A DNA stretch of 64,000 bases from Polyangiaceae bacterium (GTDB taxonomy: Bacteria > Myxococcota_A > Polyangia > Polyangiales > Polyangiaceae). The notes below the pieces were generated by a model. It was not told where the DNA came from. It did no database searches and worked only from the letters and a program-made list of their open reading frames with translations. The stretch spans positions 124,001-188,000 of the forward strand of contig JACKEA010000008.1 in the NCBI GenBank assembly GCA_020633235.1, given 5' to 3'. Below, piece by piece: positions 60,568-64,000 of this stretch (position 1 is its first letter; each line of letters starts with the position of its first letter). Made by a program: the position numbers and the translations under genes.

Positions 60568-61677
60568 GTGAGCGGCAACAGCTTCGGTCAGGCGTTTCGC
60601 ATCACGACGGCGGGCGAGTCCCACGGCCCCGCCAACGTGGTGATCATCGACGGTTGCCCACCGGGCCTCGCCCTTTCCGTGGAAGATCTGCGAGGCGATC
60701 TCGCGCGCCGGCGGCCGGGTCAGAGCCGCATCGTGACGCAGCGGATGGAGAGCGACGAACCGGAGATCCTCTCCGGCGTGTTCGAAGGGAAGACCACGGG
60801 TACGCCCATCGCGATCCTGATCCGGAACCAGGACGCGAAGAGTCGAGACTACGCCGACATCGCGGACAAGTACCGCCCGGGCCACGCGGACTACACCTAC
60901 GACGCCAAGTACGGCCGACGGGACTACCGCGGCGGTGGTCGCGCCAGCGCGCGCGAGACGGTCGCCCGGGTCGCCGCCGGCGCCGTCGCCAAGAAGCTCA
61001 TCGCGGAGGCCTTCGGCGGCAGCGTGGTCGGCTTCGTGACGCGCATCGGGGACGTGGCCGCGCACGTTCCGGAACCCGAGCGCGTGACGCTCGGCCAGGT
61101 CGAGACGTTGCCGGATGGCTCGCCGAACCTGGTGCGCTGTCCGGACCCCGCGGCGGCGGCGCAAATGGTGGAGCTCGTGGAGCGCGTGCGCAAAGAGCAG
61201 GACTCCGTGGGCGGCGTGGCGCAGATCGTCGCTGGCTCCGTGCCGGCGGGCCTCGGGGAGCCGGTGTTCGACAAGCTCAAGGCGGATCTCGCCAAGGCGC
61301 TGTTCTCGATCCCCGCGGTGGTGGGCGTGGAGTACGGCGCGGGCTTCGCGGCCGCGAAAATGCGCGGCAGTCAGCACAACGATCCGTTCGTGGGCCAGCG
61401 CGGCGCGGACGGTGAGCTCGCCATCGTGACCGAGGGCAATCATCACGGCGGCATGCTGGGCGGCATCTCCAGCGGCATGCCGATCGTGCTGTCCGCCGCG
61501 GTGAAGCCGACCAGCAGCTTGCCGCAGGAGCAACGCACCGTGACCCGCCGCGGTGAGGCCACCACGGTGAGCACGCGAGGGCGTCACGATCCGTGTCTAC
61601 TGCCGCGCTTCGTGCCCATCGCCGAAGCCATGGTCGCCCTGGTGCTGGCGGACCACTGGCTGCGCTGGGCCGGGTAG
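60568..61677 (+). CDS. aroC: Chorismate synthase
   Basis: A 369-residue cytoplasmic enzyme starting at GTG (VSGNSFGQAFRITTAGESHG). Family signatures are present in order: GESHGP, RRPGQSRIVTQRMESDEPEI in parts, GRASARETVARVAAGAVAKK, GSQHNDPF, NHHGGMLGGISSGMP and the terminal RHDPCLLPR. Its length is normal. It converts EPSP to chorismate using reduced FMN, the last step of the shikimate pathway. It stands alone among lipoprotein genes and has no aro neighbours in this window. Confidence 0.97.
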   Translation: MSGNSFGQAFRITTAGESHGPANVVIIDGCPPGLALSVEDLRGDLARRRPGQSRIVTQRMESDEPEILSGVFEGKTTGTPIAILIRNQDAKSRDYADIADKYRPGHADYTYDAKYGRRDYRGGGRASARETVARVAAGAVAKKLIAEAFGGSVVGFVTRIGDVAAHVPEPERVTLGQVETLPDGSPNLVRCPDPAAAAQMVELVERVRKEQDSVGGVAQIVAGSVPAGLGEPVFDKLKADLAKALFSIPAVVGVEYGAGFAAAKMRGSQHNDPFVGQRGADGELAIVTEGNHHGGMLGGISSGMPIVLSAAVKPTSSLPQEQRTVTRRGEATTVSTRGRHDPCLLPRFVPIAEAMVALVLADHWLRWAG

Positions 61678-61678
61678 T

Positions 61679-61783
61679 TCAAGTGTATTGCGCAGCTTCT
61701 CGCACTGCGCGTTCTGCGATCTCGGGGCTGGTAATGGGTTTCTTGCCTTTGGTGAGCGCTACGTAGAGCTCGTCTTCAAGCAA
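61679..61783 (-). pseudogene. Possible 34-residue relic or microprotein
   Basis: A minus-strand frame with only a TTG start encodes LEDELYVALTKGKKPITSPE and then IAERAVREAAQYT. The text looks like real protein (a helix-rich C-terminal end) but has no ribosome site or ATG, so it is more likely the remnant of a longer gene lost at the dispersed repeat that lies just upstream. The family is unknown. Confidence 0.3.
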
Positions 61784-61789
61784 CGACGG

Positions 61790-61810
61790 GGCTCGCGCCG
61801 GACCAACAAA
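61790..61810 (-). repeat. Dispersed intergenic repeat, copy 13 (degenerate)
   Basis: GGCTCGCGCCGGACCAACAA has three to four differences from the consensus GGTTCCGCGGCGGACCGACA. It lies 11 bp beyond the stop of the GST-like gene. Confidence 0.5.
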
Positions 61811-61820
61811 AGCAGACGTC

Positions 61821-62585
61821 TTAGAACGTGAGCTGCTTGTTGCGCTCTTCGCGAAACAGTCGCATCGCGAACTTGCCGGCGGGGGTCTCGCGATAGCGAC
61901 GAACCTCCGCCGCCAACTGCTCCGGCACTTCGTCGATGCTGGGAAGCGGCGCGCCGTAGCCGTGGGGCAAGAGCACCGGAGCGGCCAACGCGGCGAAGGT
62001 GATGTCCGCGGCGGTGAGCTGATCCCCAGTGAGGTAGCGGCGGCCGTCGGACAAGAGCTCTCCCATTTCGGAGAAGGTGTCGTTCATGCGCGTGTGGGAG
62101 CGCTTGGAGGCTTCCGCGGTGATGCGCATGGAGCGCTTCATGAGGCGTTTGATCAGCGGATAGGTGACCGAGAACGCTGCGCGCTCGGAGAGTGGTGCGC
62201 CGTGGCCGAAGGCCTGGGTGACCTGCTGCTTGTCATCCAGGATGTGGAAGTAGACGAAGCGACGCGTGTCCGGACCGAAGCGGGCGTCGAGCTTCTCTTC
62301 CAGCTCCCGGGAAAGCCGGCGTACGTTGCCGCCTTCACCGTAGATGCGGCCGCCCGAGTGGCGGTCGGCGAGCTCGAGGATGCCGGTGGAATCCGCGATG
62401 GTGCCGCTGTCCGTGACCAATACCGGGACCGTGCGACGCCCCCCGGCGCGGTAGCTGGCGGGGGCGTGATAGAGCGGGACGTGGCGTTCTTCCTGGTAGG
62501 GCACGCCGGCGCGTGACAGCGCCCAGCGAGCCTTCTCGCAGAAGTGGCTGGGGCCCATGGTGACGAGGCGATAGGGCTGGCTCAT
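61821..62585 (-). CDS. Glutathione S-transferase-family protein
   Basis: A 254-residue protein (ATG 62585). The N-terminal thioredoxin-like domain shows SHFCEKARWALSRAGVPYQE with a Cys or Ser at the catalytic edge, RRTVPVLVTDSGTIADSTGI (cis-Pro and the glutathione-binding Asp/Ser region) and an all-helical C-terminal domain with YLTGDQLTAADITFAALAAP. The C-terminal helix pattern SLSRELEEKLD...RRFVYFHIL is typical of myxobacterial GSTs of unclear substrate. Conjugation, peroxidase or thiol-transfer activity cannot be distinguished by sequence alone. It converges with aroC. Confidence 0.85.
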   Translation of the reverse strand: MSQPYRLVTMGPSHFCEKARWALSRAGVPYQEERHVPLYHAPASYRAGGRRTVPVLVTDSGTIADSTGILELADRHSGGRIYGEGGNVRRLSRELEEKLDARFGPDTRRFVYFHILDDKQQVTQAFGHGAPLSERAAFSVTYPLIKRLMKRSMRITAEASKRSHTRMNDTFSEMGELLSDGRRYLTGDQLTAADITFAALAAPVLLPHGYGAPLPSIDEVPEQLAAEVRRYRETPAGKFAMRLFREERNKQLTF

Positions 62586-62667
62586 CGGGAGCGCGCATCC
62601 TGGTCTCCCGCGGGGCCACATGCAAGCCCCGCCACGGGCGGGAATCGCGGTAAGCTCGCTCGCCACC

Positions 62668-63741
62668 GTGGCCCGCGTCACTCTGCAAAACATCGAGAAG
62701 CGCTTCGGACAAACCCATGTCCTCAAGGGTGTGGACATCGAAGTGCCCGAGGGCGGCTTCGCAGTGCTCGTCGGGCCCAGCGGCTGCGGCAAGTCCACGC
62801 TGCTGCGGGTGATCGCTGGGCTGGAAGACTGCGACAGCGGCCGCATTCGCTTCGGCGAGCGGGACGTGACGCGCTTGCCTCCACGGGACCGAGACGTGGC
62901 GATGGTGTTTCAGTCCTACGCCTTGTACCCGCACCTCACGGTCCGCAAGAACCTGGCCTTCGGGCTAGAGCTCCGGAAGACGGCGCCGGCGGAGATCGAC
63001 GAGCGCATTCGCGAGGTGAGCAGCATGTTGGGGCTCGAGCAGTTGCTCGACCGCTACCCACGGCAGCTTTCCGGAGGGCAGCGCCAGCGGGTGGCCATGG
63101 GTCGCGCCATCGTACGGCGCCCAGCGTTGTTTCTGTTCGACGAGCCGCTGTCCAACTTGGACGCCTCGTTGCGGGCGCAGGTGCGGGTGGACATCCGCAA
63201 GCTGCACGATCGTCTGGGTGCCACCAGCGTGTACGTCACCCACGATCAAGTGGAGGCGATGACCCTGGCGGACGTGCTGTTCGTATTGAACAACGGCTTG
63301 GTGGAGCAAGCGGGCGCGCCCCTGGAGGTGTACGAGCGCCCGGCGACGCGGTTCGTGGCGGCGTTCCTGGGCAGCCCGGCGATGAACTTCCTGGATGCCG
63401 AGCTGTCGACGGACGGGGCCGAGTGCACCGTCACCGCGCCCGGAGTTTCCCTCCACTTGCCCAAGCCGCGCGAGGCCGTGCGCGGGCCCGTGGTGCTCGG
63501 GATCCGCCCCCATGACGTGTCCGTCGGGGAAGCCGGTGCTCCCATCGTTGGAACGGTGGAGGTGTTGGAGGCGCTGGGCACCGAGTCTTTCGCCCACTGC
63601 CGAGTGGGGGATGAGCCTTTCGTGGCGCGCCTGGAGGGGAGCCAACGCCCGGCTCGGGGGACGGAGCTGTCACTGACGGTCAATCCAGAGCATGTGCATC
63701 TTTTCAGCACCGACAGCGGCCGTGCCCTGGGCGTGGGTTGA
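62668..63741 (+). CDS. Sugar ABC transporter ATPase (MalK/UgpC/MsmX type)
   Basis: A 357-residue protein from GTG 62668 (VARVTLQNIEKRF). ATPase motifs: Walker A GPSGCGKST, Q-loop MVFQSYALYPHLTV, signature LSGGQRQR, Walker B ALFLFDEPLSNLD and H-loop YVTHDQVEA. The C-terminal ~120 residues form the OB/TOBE regulatory domain (VVLGIRPHDVSV) found in carbohydrate importers. No permease or binding-protein gene is adjacent; such ATPases often serve several sugar importers encoded elsewhere. It could energise uptake of maltodextrins from the alpha-glucan enzymes 36 kb away, but that is inference. Confidence 0.92.
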   Translation: MARVTLQNIEKRFGQTHVLKGVDIEVPEGGFAVLVGPSGCGKSTLLRVIAGLEDCDSGRIRFGERDVTRLPPRDRDVAMVFQSYALYPHLTVRKNLAFGLELRKTAPAEIDERIREVSSMLGLEQLLDRYPRQLSGGQRQRVAMGRAIVRRPALFLFDEPLSNLDASLRAQVRVDIRKLHDRLGATSVYVTHDQVEAMTLADVLFVLNNGLVEQAGAPLEVYERPATRFVAAFLGSPAMNFLDAELSTDGAECTVTAPGVSLHLPKPREAVRGPVVLGIRPHDVSVGEAGAPIVGTVEVLEALGTESFAHCRVGDEPFVARLEGSQRPARGTELSLTVNPEHVHLFSTDSGRALGVG

Positions 63742-63758
63742 TTGCTACGGTTTCGTGG

Positions 63759-64000
63759 ATGGCACTCACGGGTTCTTGGGCGCTGGTGACGGGGGCTTCG
63801 TCCGGCATTGGAGAGGCATTGGCTCGCCAGCTCGCCGAAAAGGGCGCGAACGTCGTGCTCACCGCTCGTTCGCGAGACAAGCTCTCGAAGTTGGCGGATG
63901 AGCTGTCGGCGCGAGATGGCGTCCAAACCCAGGTGGTGGTCGGCGATCTCGCTCGCCCCGGCGGGGCGGAAGAGCTGCTCCGGGACGTGGCGTCGCTGGG
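63759..64000 (+). CDS. Short-chain dehydrogenase/reductase, 3' end missing
   Basis: The frame from ATG 63759 runs off the window end after about 80 residues. It opens with the Rossmann NAD(P)-binding motif TGASSGIG and continues with the usual helix and strand order (LARQLAEKGANVVLTARSRD), an Arg at the end of strand 2 suggesting NADP preference, and GDLARP. The catalytic Ser-Tyr-Lys lie beyond the window. It follows the ABC ATPase gene by 17 bp and may be in the same operon. Confidence 0.85.
   Translation, partial: MALTGSWALVTGASSGIGEALARQLAEKGANVVLTARSRDKLSKLADELSARDGVQTQVVVGDLARPGGAEELLRDVASL

Overview
The window looks like chromosomal DNA of a large-genome myxobacterium (Myxococcota, probably order Polyangiales). 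GC content is very high. There are more than a dozen predicted lipoproteins with Gly/Ser-rich linkers and cysteine-rich modules, two proteins with MYXO-CTERM-type C-termini, two sigma54 activators, a hybrid histidine kinase and a response regulator. No rRNA, tRNA, CRISPR array, intact insertion sequence or phage gene was seen. The taxonomic call is an inference from gene style; no marker gene was compared.

Layout. 1-12 kb: secreted or lipid-anchored proteins (formylglycine-generating-enzyme fold, a lipoprotein with three somatomedin-B modules, two large unknown lipoproteins, a frameshifted pectin-acetylesterase-like lipoprotein, a multihaem cytochrome with atypical haem motifs, a Gln/Tyr-repeat porin-like protein). 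12-13.7 kb: a sigma54 activator. 13.8-29 kb: an alpha-glucan locus (two GH13 lipoproteins, a GH15 glucoamylase-like protein with MYXO-CTERM tail, a maltoporin-like protein) interleaved with a YceI lipoprotein, a hybrid kinase and an APC permease-Usp-EIIA fusion. 29-36.5 kb: lipoproteins, an M23 peptidase, tandem alpha/beta hydrolases, a second APC permease and an L,D-transpeptidase-like protein. 36.5-42.6 kb: a DEAD-box helicase, an octahaem tetrathionate-reductase-family cytochrome, a SpoIIAA-like protein and a PAS-sigma54 activator with a cysteine cluster. 42.6-43.1 kb: scrambled TnpB (IS200/IS605) remnants. 43-51.6 kb: an Acg-type nitroreductase with divergent LysR regulator, a REC-DUF4388 regulator, a peptidylglycine-monooxygenase-like lipoprotein, an acyl-CoA dehydrogenase and a PPP-type phosphatase. 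51.6-54 kb: a decaying patch with a broken HNH-endonuclease fragment, a broken Cys-rich gene and an intact HNH paralogue. 54-60.5 kb: surface lipoproteins, two of which carry tandem modules that fit the defensin (CS-alpha-beta) cysteine pattern. 60.5-64 kb: aroC, a GST-like protein, a MalK/UgpC-type ATPase and the start of an SDR gene.

Most interesting points. (1) A divergent lipoprotein pair at 54498-56889 carries two and three tandem CS-alpha-beta-like modules. (2) A possible small sigma54 regulon: paired GAAC[C/G]GTTC boxes plus a -24/-12 element, with the proximal box centred 80 bp upstream of the predicted start in both cases, occur before the porin-like gene beside the sigma54 activator (12064-12159) and before the three-module defensin-like lipoprotein 44 kb away (55997-56082). 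(3) A short dispersed repeat, core TCGGTCCGCCGCGGAA, occurs at 13 places, always between genes or at a gene's very end. All functional calls come from reading motifs; no database search was possible.
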